A program made the translations under genes and the position numbers. A stretch of DNA of 64,000 bases from Alphaproteobacteria bacterium. Lineage in GTDB: Bacteria > Pseudomonadota > Alphaproteobacteria > Caulobacterales > Caulobacteraceae. The number at the start of each line of letters is the position of its first letter. The stretch's first letter is position 1. The notes beneath the pieces were generated by a model, which was not told the DNA's origin, made no database searches, and saw nothing but the letters and a program-made list of their open reading frames with translations. This document shows, piece after piece, positions 43,594 through 51,192 of this stretch. Location of the stretch: assembly GCA_018820205.1 (NCBI GenBank), contig JAHJOK010000016.1, forward strand, positions 62,001 through 126,000. The letters are read 5' to 3'.

Positions 43594-43712
43594 CATCCCC
43601 GCGAAGGCGGGGCCCCAGTTCTTTCGTGAGCCACTGTGCGCGGGTTTCATGCCGGTGCGGACTCGGTCGAACCGATCGCCCAAAGCACTGGGTCCCCGCC
43701 TTCGCGGGGATG
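43594..43712. repeat. 119-bp inverted-repeat element between leuA and leuC
   Basis: The 26-base ends (43594-43619 and 43687-43712) are inverted copies with one mismatch. The interior aligns with the reverse complement of the 42026-42144 element, sharing for example GTGCGC and GATCGCCCA at equivalent positions. It starts 14 bases after the leuA stop and ends just upstream of the leuC ribosome-binding site. Confidence 0.9.
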
Positions 43713-43726
43713 CTCGGAAACCAAAA

Positions 43727-44944
43727 TCAGGCAGCGACATACGAATCCCTCTGCGTCGCCGTGCAGATGGCGATCAGTTCGGCGTCGTCGATCTCGCCGA
43801 TCTGGTCGGCGCGCGCCTTGAAGGCGGCGAAGGCGTCGGTCAGATGGTCGCCGACCAGCGGATAACCCAGGACCTCGGCCCGCTTCTGCACCGCCGTCCG
43901 GCCCGAATGCTTGCCCAGCACGAAGAAGCTGCCGGAGAAGCCGACGTCCTCGGGCCGCATGATCTCATAGGTGCGGGCGTCGGCGTACATGCCGTGCTGA
44001 TGGATGCCGGCCTCGTGGGCGAAGGCGTTGATGCCGACGATGGCCTTGTTGCGCACGATCGGGGATTCGGTGACCTCGCTCAGCAGGCGGCTGGTCTCCA
44101 GCAGTTTGGTGGCGTCGATGCCGGTGGTGACGCCATAGCGTTCGGCCCGGACCCGCAGGGCCATCACGACCTCTTCCAGCGCCGCGTTGCCGGCCCGTTC
44201 GCCGATGCCGTTGATGGTGGATTCGACCTGGCGAACCCCGGCCTCGATGCCCGACAGGGTGTTGGCGACGGCCAGGCCCAGGTCGTTGTGGCAGTGGGTC
44301 GAGAAGACCACGTCGGGGAAACGCGGCCGGATCCGTGCGATCAGGAACCGGTACAGGGATGCGATCTCGTCCGGCGTCGCATAGCCGACCGTGTCGGGCA
44401 CGTTCAGGGTCGAGGCGCCGGCCGCGCTGGCGGCCTCCAGCACCTCGGCCAGGAATTCGGGCTCGGTGCGGATGGCGTCCTCCGCCGAGAACTCCACGTC
44501 GTGGAAATGGGTGCGGGCGTATTCGACCGCGCGCACGGCCTGGGCCAGCACCTCGTCCGGCGTCATCCGCAGCTTGGCGGCGCGGTGGATCGGGCTGGTG
44601 CCGATGAAGACGTGGCAGCGCCGGCGCTTCGTGCCTTTCAGGGCGCGATACGAGGCGTCGATGTCGGCCTCGTTGGCGCGCGACAGGGAACAGAAGACCG
44701 GACCGGAATCGTCCTCGGCCATCTCGCCGACCACGGCGCGGATGCAGTCCTCGTCGCCCGGCGACGCGGCGGCGAAACCGGCCTCCATGATGTCGACGCC
44801 CAGCGCCTTCAGCTGACGGCCCATGCGGACCTTGTCGGCGGGCGACATGGAAAAGCCCGGCGCCTGTTCGCCGTCGCGCATGGTGGTGTCGAAGATCACG
44901 ACCCGGTTCGGGTCGCTGGATACGCGTCCTACGGAGCCGGTCAT
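43727..44944 (-). CDS. leuA: 2-isopropylmalate synthase, short form without the regulatory domain
   Basis: This 405-aa enzyme condenses acetyl-CoA with 2-oxoisovalerate, the first leucine-specific step. The catalytic barrel is intact: [28 protein letters not shown], the metal site in [13 protein letters not shown], and [14 protein letters not shown]. Subdomains I and II continue to [16 protein letters not shown]. Typical LeuA proteins are about 500-570 aa and end in a leucine-binding regulatory domain; this one stops before it. Its start overlaps the ilvM-like stop (ATGA). The 119-bp repeat begins 14 bases after its stop, so an insertion-linked loss is possible. A related Claisen condensation enzyme is an alternative, but the leuCDB context makes LeuA most likely. 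Confidence 0.9.
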   Translation of the reverse strand: MTGSVGRVSSDPNRVVIFDTTMRDGEQAPGFSMSPADKVRMGRQLKALGVDIMEAGFAAASPGDEDCIRAVVGEMAEDDSGPVFCSLSRANEADIDASYRALKGTKRRRCHVFIGTSPIHRAAKLRMTPDEVLAQAVRAVEYARTHFHDVEFSAEDAIRTEPEFLAEVLEAASAAGASTLNVPDTVGYATPDEIASLYRFLIARIRPRFPDVVFSTHCHNDLGLAVANTLSGIEAGVRQVESTINGIGERAGNAALEEVVMALRVRAERYGVTTGIDATKLLETSRLLSEVTESPIVRNKAIVGINAFAHEAGIHQHGMYADARTYEIMRPEDVGFSGSFFVLGKHSGRTAVQKRAEVLGYPLVGDHLTDAFAAFKARADQIGEIDDAELIAICTATQRDSYVAA

Positions 44945-45195
44945 GCCGCGGCCTCGTAGGCCTGGGCGGCGAAACCGGTGCGGGTGGCGCCGATCAGCTT
45001 GTCGATCTGGCGGCCCAGGTTCTCGGTGCAGCGTCCCTCGTCGCGACCCCGGACCTGCAGCTGGACGCGGCGCATGGCGCCCTCGTCCGACAGGCTCATG
45101 CCGTCGATGTGGAAGCCGCGACGCTCCACGAGACCGATCAGGCGCTGGAGCGAGCCGTCGGCCCGGTCGATCTGGATATGGATGGTGTCGCTCAT
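44941..45195 (-). CDS. ilvM: Acetolactate synthase small subunit, short IlvM type
   Basis: This 84-aa single ACT-domain protein (IHIQIDRADGSLQRLIGLVE, RRGFHIDGMSLSD, MRRVQLQVRG) is the size of E. coli IlvM and not of the two-domain IlvN (about 160 aa). It would bind and activate the large subunit encoded just upstream, whose stop overlaps its start (TGATG). Its own stop overlaps the leuA start. The short form and the IlvG-like partner together suggest an AHAS II-like enzyme, which in enterobacteria is insensitive to valine; insensitivity here is inference. Confidence 0.9.
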   Translation of the reverse strand: MSDTIHIQIDRADGSLQRLIGLVERRGFHIDGMSLSDEGAMRRVQLQVRGRDEGRCTENLGRQIDKLIGATRTGFAAQAYEAAA

Positions 45196-46919
45196 CACAT
45201 GTCTCCTTCGAAGCGCGTGTCGTGCATCATCTCGCCATTGGACTTGCCCGGAGGGACAAGCGGCCAGACGTTTTCCTTGGGATCGATCAGGACGTGCATC
45301 AGGCACGGGCCGGGCGCGGCCAGCAGACGGGCGATGCCGTCGGTGACCTGGTCGCGCCGGTCGATCATGAAGGCCTCGACGCCGAAGGCCTGGGCCACGG
45401 CGACGAAGTCGGGGTTGTCCGACAGATCGACCTCGGAATAGTTCTCGGCGAAGAACAGCTCCTGCCACTGACGCACCAGTCCCAGGCTGGAGTTGTCCAG
45501 CAGCACGATCTTCAGCGCGACGCCGTAGCGGCGCAGGGTCGCCAGCTCCTGGATGTTCATCATGAAGCTGCCGTCGCCCGAGATGGTGACGACGTGGGCG
45601 TCGGGCCGGGCCATCTTGGCGCCCAGACCGGCCGGCAGGCCGTAGCCCATCGCGCCCAGACCGCCCGAGGTCAGGTGGCTTTCGGGCCGGGCGAATTCGC
45701 AGTGCTGGGCGACCCACATCTGGTGCTGGCCGACGTCGCAGGCGGCGACGAACCCGTCCCCGGCCGCCCTGGACAGCGCGTTCAGCAGGGCCGGCGCATA
45801 GACGCCTTCGCCCGGCGCGTCATAGCGGAAGGCGTTGCGTTTGGCGTTCGAGGTCGAGCGGATGATCCACGGATCGATGGCCAGAGCCTTGGCCGCAACC
45901 CGCTCGGTCAGGGCCTCGATGCCGGCCTTCAGGTCGCCGACGACCGGAACGTGGGCGGCGCGCAGCTTTCCGATCTCGGCCGGGTCGATGTCGAAATGGA
46001 CGACCTTCGCATGGGGGGCGAACGCGTTCAGCCTGCCGGTCGCGCGATCGTCGAACCGGGCGCCGAAGACGATCAGCAGATCTGAGTCCTGCACCGCCTC
46101 GTTCGCCGCCTTCGTCCCATGCATGCCCAGCATGCCCAGGAAGCCCGGCGCGTCGGTGCGGATCGACCCCAGGGCGTTCAGGGTCGAGACCGAGGGGATG
46201 CCCGTCCGCTCGGCGAAGTCACGCAGAGCCTCCACGGCGCCGGCGATCTTCACTCCCCCGCCGACATAGATCAGCGGGCGCTCGGCGGCGCGGATCAGGG
46301 TTTCGGCCTCGGCGATCGCGGCATGATCCAGCGGCGTGATCTCGTTCGGATAGTGGAAGCCGAAATCTTCCGAGGTCATGCCGACCTGGACGTCCTTGGG
46401 CAGGTCGACCAGGACCGGACCGGGCCGACCCGAGCGGGCGACGTGGAAGGCCTCCTCGATCACCGCCGGAACATCCGCCGGGTCGCGCACGACCCAGGAG
46501 TGTTTCACCAGCGGCAGGGTGACGCCCAGGATGTCGATCTCCTGAAACGCATCGGTCCCCATCAGGTGGGTGGCGACATTGCCGGTGATGCAGACCATCG
46601 GCACCGAATCCATCATCGCATTGGCGATGCCGGTGATCAGGTTTGTCGCGCCCGGTCCCGAGGTCGCCATACAGACGCCGACCTTGCCGGTCGCCCGGGC
46701 ATAGGCGTCGGCGGCGAAGGCGGCGCCCTGTTCGTGACGGACCAGGATGTGCTTCACGCCCGCGCCGGTCAGGGCGTCATAGACCGGCATGATGGCGCCG
46801 CCCGGATAGCCGAACACCACATCCACGCCCAGGCGGTCCAGCGTCTGGACGAGCAGCCGGGCGCCGCTCTGGGGAGCGGCTGCGGCTTTGGCGCTGATGG
46901 CGGTGGCGACTGCGGACAT
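45195..46919 (-). CDS. ilvG: Acetolactate synthase (acetohydroxyacid synthase) large subunit, IlvG-like
   Basis: This 574-aa ThDP enzyme condenses pyruvate with pyruvate or 2-oxobutyrate. It shows DVVFGYPGGAIMPVYDAL, the catalytic Glu63 in RHEQGAAFAADAYAR, TSGPGATNLITGIANA, GTDAFQEIDILGVTLP and the ThDP/Mg motif GDGSFMMN followed by LLDNSSLGLVRQWQ. These segments are closer to E. coli IlvG than to IlvB or IlvI, as judged by eye. The first about 18 residues are an Ala-rich extension. It follows ilvC by 33 bp and is coupled to the small subunit. Confidence 0.95.
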   Translation of the reverse strand: MSAVATAISAKAAAAPQSGARLLVQTLDRLGVDVVFGYPGGAIMPVYDALTGAGVKHILVRHEQGAAFAADAYARATGKVGVCMATSGPGATNLITGIANAMMDSVPMVCITGNVATHLMGTDAFQEIDILGVTLPLVKHSWVVRDPADVPAVIEEAFHVARSGRPGPVLVDLPKDVQVGMTSEDFGFHYPNEITPLDHAAIAEAETLIRAAERPLIYVGGGVKIAGAVEALRDFAERTGIPSVSTLNALGSIRTDAPGFLGMLGMHGTKAANEAVQDSDLLIVFGARFDDRATGRLNAFAPHAKVVHFDIDPAEIGKLRAAHVPVVGDLKAGIEALTERVAAKALAIDPWIIRSTSNAKRNAFRYDAPGEGVYAPALLNALSRAAGDGFVAACDVGQHQMWVAQHCEFARPESHLTSGGLGAMGYGLPAGLGAKMARPDAHVVTISGDGSFMMNIQELATLRRYGVALKIVLLDNSSLGLVRQWQELFFAENYSEVDLSDNPDFVAVAQAFGVEAFMIDRRDQVTDGIARLLAAPGPCLMHVLIDPKENVWPLVPPGKSNGEMMHDTRFEGDM

Positions 46920-46952
46920 TGCGGTTCTGACGCTGACTTTTTTGCGGTTCGA

Positions 46953-47963
46953 CTATGCGGCTTCGGCGGTCTTGGGTGCGTGCAGCCAGGCCATCCGCTC
47001 GCGCAGACCGGCGCCGACGGATTCGATCAGGTGATCGCTGTCGGCCTTGACCAGATCGTCATAGGCGCCCTTGCCGGCCTCGTTCTCGGCGATCCATTCG
47101 CGGGCGAAGGTCCCATCCTGGATCTCGGTCAGGATTTCCTTCATGCGCGCGCGGGTCTCGGCGTTGATGACGCGCGGGCCGCTGACGACCGAACCCCATT
47201 TGGCGGTCTCGGAGATGAACTCGTTCATCTTGGTGACGCCGCCTTCGTAGAACAGGTCCACGATCAGCTTCAGCTCGTGCATGCATTCGAAATAGGCGAT
47301 CTCGGGCTGGTATCCGGCCTCGACGAGGGTGGTGAACCCGCCCATGACCAGTTCCTTGGCCCCGCCGCACAGGACGGCCTGTTCGCCGAACAGATCGGTC
47401 TCGGTCTCTTCCTTGAAAGAGGTTTCCAGCAGGCCGCCGGTCGCGCCGCCGATGCCCTTGGCATAGCCCATGGCCCGGTCGCGGGCCTTACCGGTCGCAT
47501 CCTGCTCGACCGCGAACAGGGCGGGGACGCCGCGGCCGCGCGCATATTCGCGACGGACCAGATCGCCCGGTCCCTTGGGCGCGACCAGGATGACGTCCAT
47601 GTCCTTACGCGGGGCGACGCGGCCGTACAGGATCGAGAAGCCGTGGGCGAACAGGATGGCCGCGCCCTTCTTGGCGTTGGGCTCGATGATGTCCTTGTAG
47701 ATCTGGGCTTGGGCCATGTCGGGCGTCAGGATGGCGATGATGTCGGCCCCGCGAACCGCCTCGTCCGGCTCCGCCGTCGGCACGCCGTCGGCTTGGGCGT
47801 TCTTCCAGCCCTTGCCGCCCTGACGGACGCCGACGATCACCTCGTGGCCCGAGTCCTTCAGGTTCTGCGCGTGGGCGCGACCCTGCGAGCCATAGCCGAT
47901 GACGGCGATGCGCTGGCCGGCGATGACGCCGGGACGGATGTCGTCGTTGGTGTAGATTTCCAT
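46953..47963 (-). CDS. ilvC: Ketol-acid reductoisomerase (class I)
   Basis: This 336-aa enzyme performs the Mg2+- and NAD(P)H-dependent isomeroreduction of acetohydroxyacids. The nucleotide-binding [17 protein letters not shown] is near the N-terminus, [13 protein letters not shown] and [13 protein letters not shown] follow, and the metal-binding helices contain [14 protein letters not shown] and [16 protein letters not shown]. Length matches the short class I type. It lies 3 bp after ilvD. Confidence 0.97.
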   Translation of the reverse strand: MEIYTNDDIRPGVIAGQRIAVIGYGSQGRAHAQNLKDSGHEVIVGVRQGGKGWKNAQADGVPTAEPDEAVRGADIIAILTPDMAQAQIYKDIIEPNAKKGAAILFAHGFSILYGRVAPRKDMDVILVAPKGPGDLVRREYARGRGVPALFAVEQDATGKARDRAMGYAKGIGGATGGLLETSFKEETETDLFGEQAVLCGGAKELVMGGFTTLVEAGYQPEIAYFECMHELKLIVDLFYEGGVTKMNEFISETAKWGSVVSGPRVINAETRARMKEILTEIQDGTFAREWIAENEAGKGAYDDLVKADSDHLIESVGAGLRERMAWLHAPKTAEAA

Positions 47964-47966
47964 GGC

Positions 47967-49733
47967 TCAGGCTTCCTGGGTTTGTTTGGTCTCGACCCGA
48001 ACCTGGGCCGGCGGTGGGTTGGGAATGGTGACGGCGCCCTGGGCGGCCGATGCCACCTGCGCGCGGTATTTGGCGAAGACGCCGGTCGCAGCGTTCAGCG
48101 GCGGAGCGGTATGGGCGGCGCGGCGTGCGGTCAGGTCAGCGGCGACGTCGATGCGGCGCGCGGTCACGTCGATGGTGATCCGGTCGCCGTCGCGGATCAG
48201 GCCGATGGGGCCGCCCGCAGCGGCCTCGGGCGAGACGTGCCCGGCGACGAAGCCATAGCTCGCCCCCGAAAAACGACCGTCGGTGATCAGGGCCACGTCG
48301 TGGATGCCGCGACCCTTCAGGGCGGCGGTGACCTGCAGCATCTCGCGCATGCCGGGGCCGCCTTGAGGCCCTTCGTAGCGGATGACGATGACGTCGCCTT
48401 CGCCGACCGATCCGTCCTGGACGGCGTGGAAGGCGTCTTCCTCACTGTCGAACACACAGGCCGGGCCTTCGAACCGGTCGACCTTGTGGCCGGTCAGCTT
48501 CAGAACCGCGCCGTCGGGCGCGATGTCGCCATAGATGACGGCGTAGGAGCCGCGCGGGCTGAACGGCTGGGCGACGGTCGAGACGACCTGCTGGCCTGGC
48601 GCTTCTTCGGCCTCGGCCGCCTCGGCGAACAGGCTGCGGCCCGAAACGGTGGGGGCGTTGACCAGCTTGCCGGCCTCGGCCAGCCGTTGCGTCACCAGAC
48701 GGGTTCCGCCCGAGGCATACAGATGGCTCGCCAGGAACCGGCCGCCCGGCTTCAGGTCGCAGATGACCGGCGTCTGCTCGCAGGCGGTGTTGCAGTCCTC
48801 GACGCCGAACTCGATCCCCGCCTCGATGGCGATGGCGGTCAGGTGCAGCACCGCATTGGTCGACCCGCCCGAGGCGGAGACGGCGGCGGCGGCGTTCTTC
48901 AGCGAGGCGCGGGTGATGTATTTGCGGGCCGTGTCGCCGGCGAAGACGCGCTCGACGATCAGCTCGCCGCAGCGGTGGCCTTGCGCGCCCTTCATCGGAT
49001 CGACCGCGGGGACGTCGTTGGCCCCCATCGGCGACAGGCCCATGACCGACAGGGCCATGGCCATGGTGTTGGCCGTGAACTGACCGCCGCAGGCGCCGGC
49101 GCCGGGGCAGGCCGCGCTCTCGACCGCCTTCAACTGCTGGTCGTCGATGGTTCCGGCGCCGCGCGCGCCGATCGCCTCGAACACGTCCTGAATCGAGATT
49201 TCCCTGGGCCCGGCCGCCGTAGGGACGACGCCCGGCATGATCGTCCCGCCGTAGTAGACCAGACCCGGGATATCCATCCGGGCCAGGGCCATGGCGGCGG
49301 CGGGGATGGTCTTGTCGCAACCGACGATGCAGACGACGCCGTCCAGCTGATGGCCCTGGACCGCCAGCTCGATGGAGTCGGCGACGACCTCGCGGCTGAT
49401 CAGCGAGGCCTTCATGCCCGGCGTCCCCATCGAGATGCCGTCGGTGACGACGATGGTGTTGAAGTCGATCGGGAAGCCGCCGGCCGCGATGATGCCGGCG
49501 CGGACGTCCTTGGCCAGGCGATCCAGGTGCATGTTGCAGGGGGTCACCGACGACCAGGTGTTGACCACCGCGATCATCGGCTTTTCGAAATCGGCGTCGT
49601 CCATGCCGGCGGCGCGCAGATAGCTGCGGGCGGCGGCGCGGTTCGCGCCAGCAGTCACGACGGCGCTGCGTCGCCCATTCCCTTGAGAGGGGGGCGAAGG
49701 CGCGATGTCTTCCGGGGTGAAATCTTGCGTCAT
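47967..49733 (-). CDS. ilvD: Dihydroxy-acid dehydratase
   Basis: This 588-aa iron-sulfur dehydratase makes 2-oxo acids for valine and isoleucine. Conserved cysteines are in TPCNMHLDRLA, IVGCDKTIPAAAMA and ACPGAGACGGQFTANTM; other marks are NTIVVTDGISMGTPGMKASL and DGRFSGASYGFVAGHVSPEA. It is the first enzyme gene of the eight-gene ilv-leu operon and sits 42 bases after a transcription terminator in the leader, so its expression depends on read-through at that point. Confidence 0.96.
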   Translation of the reverse strand: MTQDFTPEDIAPSPPSQGNGRRSAVVTAGANRAAARSYLRAAGMDDADFEKPMIAVVNTWSSVTPCNMHLDRLAKDVRAGIIAAGGFPIDFNTIVVTDGISMGTPGMKASLISREVVADSIELAVQGHQLDGVVCIVGCDKTIPAAAMALARMDIPGLVYYGGTIMPGVVPTAAGPREISIQDVFEAIGARGAGTIDDQQLKAVESAACPGAGACGGQFTANTMAMALSVMGLSPMGANDVPAVDPMKGAQGHRCGELIVERVFAGDTARKYITRASLKNAAAAVSASGGSTNAVLHLTAIAIEAGIEFGVEDCNTACEQTPVICDLKPGGRFLASHLYASGGTRLVTQRLAEAGKLVNAPTVSGRSLFAEAAEAEEAPGQQVVSTVAQPFSPRGSYAVIYGDIAPDGAVLKLTGHKVDRFEGPACVFDSEEDAFHAVQDGSVGEGDVIVIRYEGPQGGPGMREMLQVTAALKGRGIHDVALITDGRFSGASYGFVAGHVSPEAAAGGPIGLIRDGDRITIDVTARRIDVAADLTARRAAHTAPPLNAATGVFAKYRAQVASAAQGAVTIPNPPPAQVRVETKQTQEA

Positions 49734-49775
49734 TGTCTTAAGGCGTTCCGAGAGGGGTCTTCGGATCGGCGCAAC

Positions 49776-49804
49776 AAAAAACCCGCTTCCTTTCGGGAGC
49801 GGGT
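49776..49804 (-). terminator. Leader terminator (attenuator) of the ilv-leu operon
   Basis: On the minus strand ACCCGCT-CCC pairs with GG-A-AGCGGGT around a GAAA tetraloop, one C-A mismatch in the stem, followed directly by a run of Ts. It is a strong intrinsic terminator that lies between the leader peptide ORF and ilvD, upstream of the genes it would silence. Confidence 0.9.
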
Positions 49805-49920
49805 GGCTGCGGGCGATCCTGAGTTTGCTTGGTTCAGGTCAGCTGCATCCACACCGCTCCGGAGAGCAGGCCGAGGAGTACGCTGAGAATAAGGGTGGTC
49901 AGGCCCATGACCTGAGCGGT
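49796..49920 (-). promoter_or_regulatory. Four-segment attenuator RNA upstream of ilvD
   Basis: Segment 1 ACCGCTC (49920-49914) can pair with segment 2 GAGCGGT (49859-49853). Segment 2, as GGAGCGGTG (49860-49852), can pair with segment 3 CACCCGCTCC (49805-49796; 7 bp, a bulge, 2 bp). Segment 3 is also the 5' arm of the terminator. The leucine/isoleucine/valine codons of the leader lie between segments 1 and 2. A stalled ribosome would free segment 2 to block the terminator; an unstalled one reaching the stop would cover segment 2 and allow termination. Pairings are read from the sequence; the mechanism is inferred by analogy with enterobacterial ilv and leu leaders. Confidence 0.8.
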
Positions 49921-49986
49921 CACAGTGGGGCGTGCGACGGTGCGCGCGACGGCTCGGCTCGGGGTGTGACGGTTCGTATGGCGCAC
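49834..49986 (-). CDS. ilv-leu leader peptide
   Basis: This 50-codon ORF, too short for usual gene calls, has a GTG start preceded by an AGGAG site 6 bases upstream. Its second half reads MGLTTLILSVLLGLLSGAVW-MQLT, with 8 Leu, 2 Val and 1 Ile among 24 residues. Several of these use codons rare in this GC-rich DNA (CTT, ATT, GTA). The stop lies 29 bases before the intrinsic terminator. An internal ATG at codon 27 could give a 24-residue peptide, but its ribosome-binding site is poor. The hydrophobic half could also make a single-pass membrane peptide, so a product role is not excluded; the attenuator geometry favours a regulatory leader. Confidence 0.78.
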   Translation of the reverse strand: MRHTNRHTPSRAVARTVARPTVTAQVMGLTTLILSVLLGLLSGAVWMQLT

Positions 49987-50058
49987 GGCCAGCTCCTGAT
50001 TACCGGAGCATAAGGTCAGACTTCGTGGCGACGCACAAGTCGCGCGTGGAAGAAACTT

Positions 50059-50102
50059 CCAAAAACAGGGCTGAAAAGCCTCGACGTGGCAATTTCAACC
50101 CT
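50059..50102 (-). terminator. Intrinsic terminator after the small 54-aa gene
   Basis: On the minus strand ACAGGGTTGAAA pairs with TTTCAGCCCTGT (12 bp, one G-U) around a 16-base loop with an inner GCC/GGC pair, followed by TTTTTGG. It separates the small upstream gene from the ilv leader. Confidence 0.75.
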
Positions 50103-50118
50103 GTTGGAGGGTTCGGGG

Positions 50119-50283
50119 TTAGCCAACGACGGCCGAGACCGCCAGGAACGCCACGATCCAAAGGGCTGCGGAGCCTGCCCCTGCGACCGCATAGGCCAGA
50201 GGGGCCTGGGGAAATTTGTGCGACGAGCGACGCAGCGAGTCCGTCGTTCGCGGCAGGCCGGGGGTCAGGGGCTGAACAGTCAT
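50119..50283 (-). CDS. Small hypothetical membrane protein (54 aa)
   Basis: I do not recognise this protein. The first 28 residues are polar (TPGLPRTTDSLRRSSHKF) and the rest is one hydrophobic segment (APLAYAVAGAGSAALWIVAF then LAVSAVVG) that would span the membrane with an N-in, C-out or reverse topology. A GAGAG lies 7 bases before the ATG. The main support for a real gene is the intrinsic terminator 17 bases after its stop on the same strand. A GTG nine codons upstream is an alternative start. Confidence 0.5.
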   Translation of the reverse strand: MTVQPLTPGLPRTTDSLRRSSHKFPQAPLAYAVAGAGSAALWIVAFLAVSAVVG

Positions 50284-50472
50284 GCCCGAACTCTCGCCCG
50301 GCGGAGTCACGGAAGCATGAAGCGGCGCGGTTAACCGTCTGACGCGGCGCGGACTGTGGCGACGCCGCTACAGCGTTCTGCGAACGGGATAACGCCGGTC
50401 GATTCCACATTGCGCTGCACAATAGGTGGGCTTTACCTGTCATTAACGGTGTCAGGCCGTCAGGGGGTCGGG
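50284..50472. other. Divergent promoter region
   Basis: This 189-bp stretch separates the small leftward gene from the rightward sugar-phosphate transferase. No gene, repeat or clear promoter is seen. A frame for the transferase is open through part of it but has no ribosome-binding site. Confidence 0.4.
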
Positions 50473-51150
50473 ATGTTCGACAGCGTTCCAGTTGCACGAC
50501 ACGCCGATGCGAACCCGGGCGATTGCGCGGAGTGGGCGCCGCTGTTCCGGCGCACCCGGATGTGCGCACCGCTCAAGCGGGCCTTCGACGTGGTCGCCGC
50601 CAGCCTGATCCTCATCCTGTTCGCCTGGGCCTATGCGGCGATCGCCCTGGCCGTGGTCCTGGAGACCCGGGGGCCGGTCCTGTTCAGGCAGCGCCGGACC
50701 GGCCGCTACGGCAAGGTCTTCACCATCTACAAATTCCGCAGCATGCGGGTCACCGAGGACGGCGACGACATCGCCCATGCGACCCGTGCCGACAGCCGCG
50801 TGACCGGGGTGGGCGCTTTCATCCGGGCCACCAGTCTGGACGAACTGCCTCAGTTGCTGAACGTCATCCGAGGGGACATGTCGCTGGTCGGGCCGCGGCC
50901 GCACGCCCTGGCCCATGACCTCCACTACGGCGCCCTGATCCCTCGGTATCGGGACCGTTTCGCGGTTCGGCCGGGCCTGACCGGCCTGGCGCAGGTTCTG
51001 GGTCGCCGGGGCGAGATCCATCAGCTGGACTGCATGTCCCGTCGCATCGACGCCGACGCCGACTACGCCGCGGGCTGGTCCTTCCCGGACGACCTGGCGA
51101 TCATGGCGCGCACCATTCCCCTGCTGGTCGCCCGCACCAACGCCTACTGA
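50473..51150 (+). CDS. Monotopic phosphoglycosyltransferase (bacterial sugar transferase)
   Basis: This 225-aa enzyme transfers a sugar phosphate to undecaprenyl phosphate to start a polysaccharide repeat. It has one N-terminal hydrophobic helix (about residues 36-58) after KRAFDVVAA, then the family core GPVLFRQRRTGRYGKVFTIY, KFRSMRV and TSLDELPQLLNVIRGDMSLV followed by GPRP. The size is that of PglC-like short forms; holdfast and capsule initiators of Caulobacter (HfsE, PssY, PssZ) have the same domain. The ATG is preceded by AGGGGGTCGGG. The gene stands alone, facing away from the ilv operon and converging on the GT4 gene. Confidence 0.92.
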   Translation: MFDSVPVARHADANPGDCAEWAPLFRRTRMCAPLKRAFDVVAASLILILFAWAYAAIALAVVLETRGPVLFRQRRTGRYGKVFTIYKFRSMRVTEDGDDIAHATRADSRVTGVGAFIRATSLDELPQLLNVIRGDMSLVGPRPHALAHDLHYGALIPRYRDRFAVRPGLTGLAQVLGRRGEIHQLDCMSRRIDADADYAAGWSFPDDLAIMARTIPLLVARTNAY

Positions 51151-51192
51151 GGCGGTCGGGCGGGTCGAGACCGGGCCAGCGAGGCAGGTCGG

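Noticed and set aside
46119-49886. 1255-codon open frame on the plus strand opposite ilvB/ilvC/ilvD
   Set aside because: It is a shadow of real genes in high-GC DNA: composition is Gly/Arg/Asp/Gln-rich without domain logic, and the opposite strand encodes four well-known enzymes. The same holds for 8088-11444, 22893-24770 and other long antisense frames.
50086-50334. Plus-strand open frame opposite the 54-aa small gene
   Set aside because: No ribosome-binding site and no recognisable features; the intrinsic terminator with its T tract supports the minus-strand reading instead.
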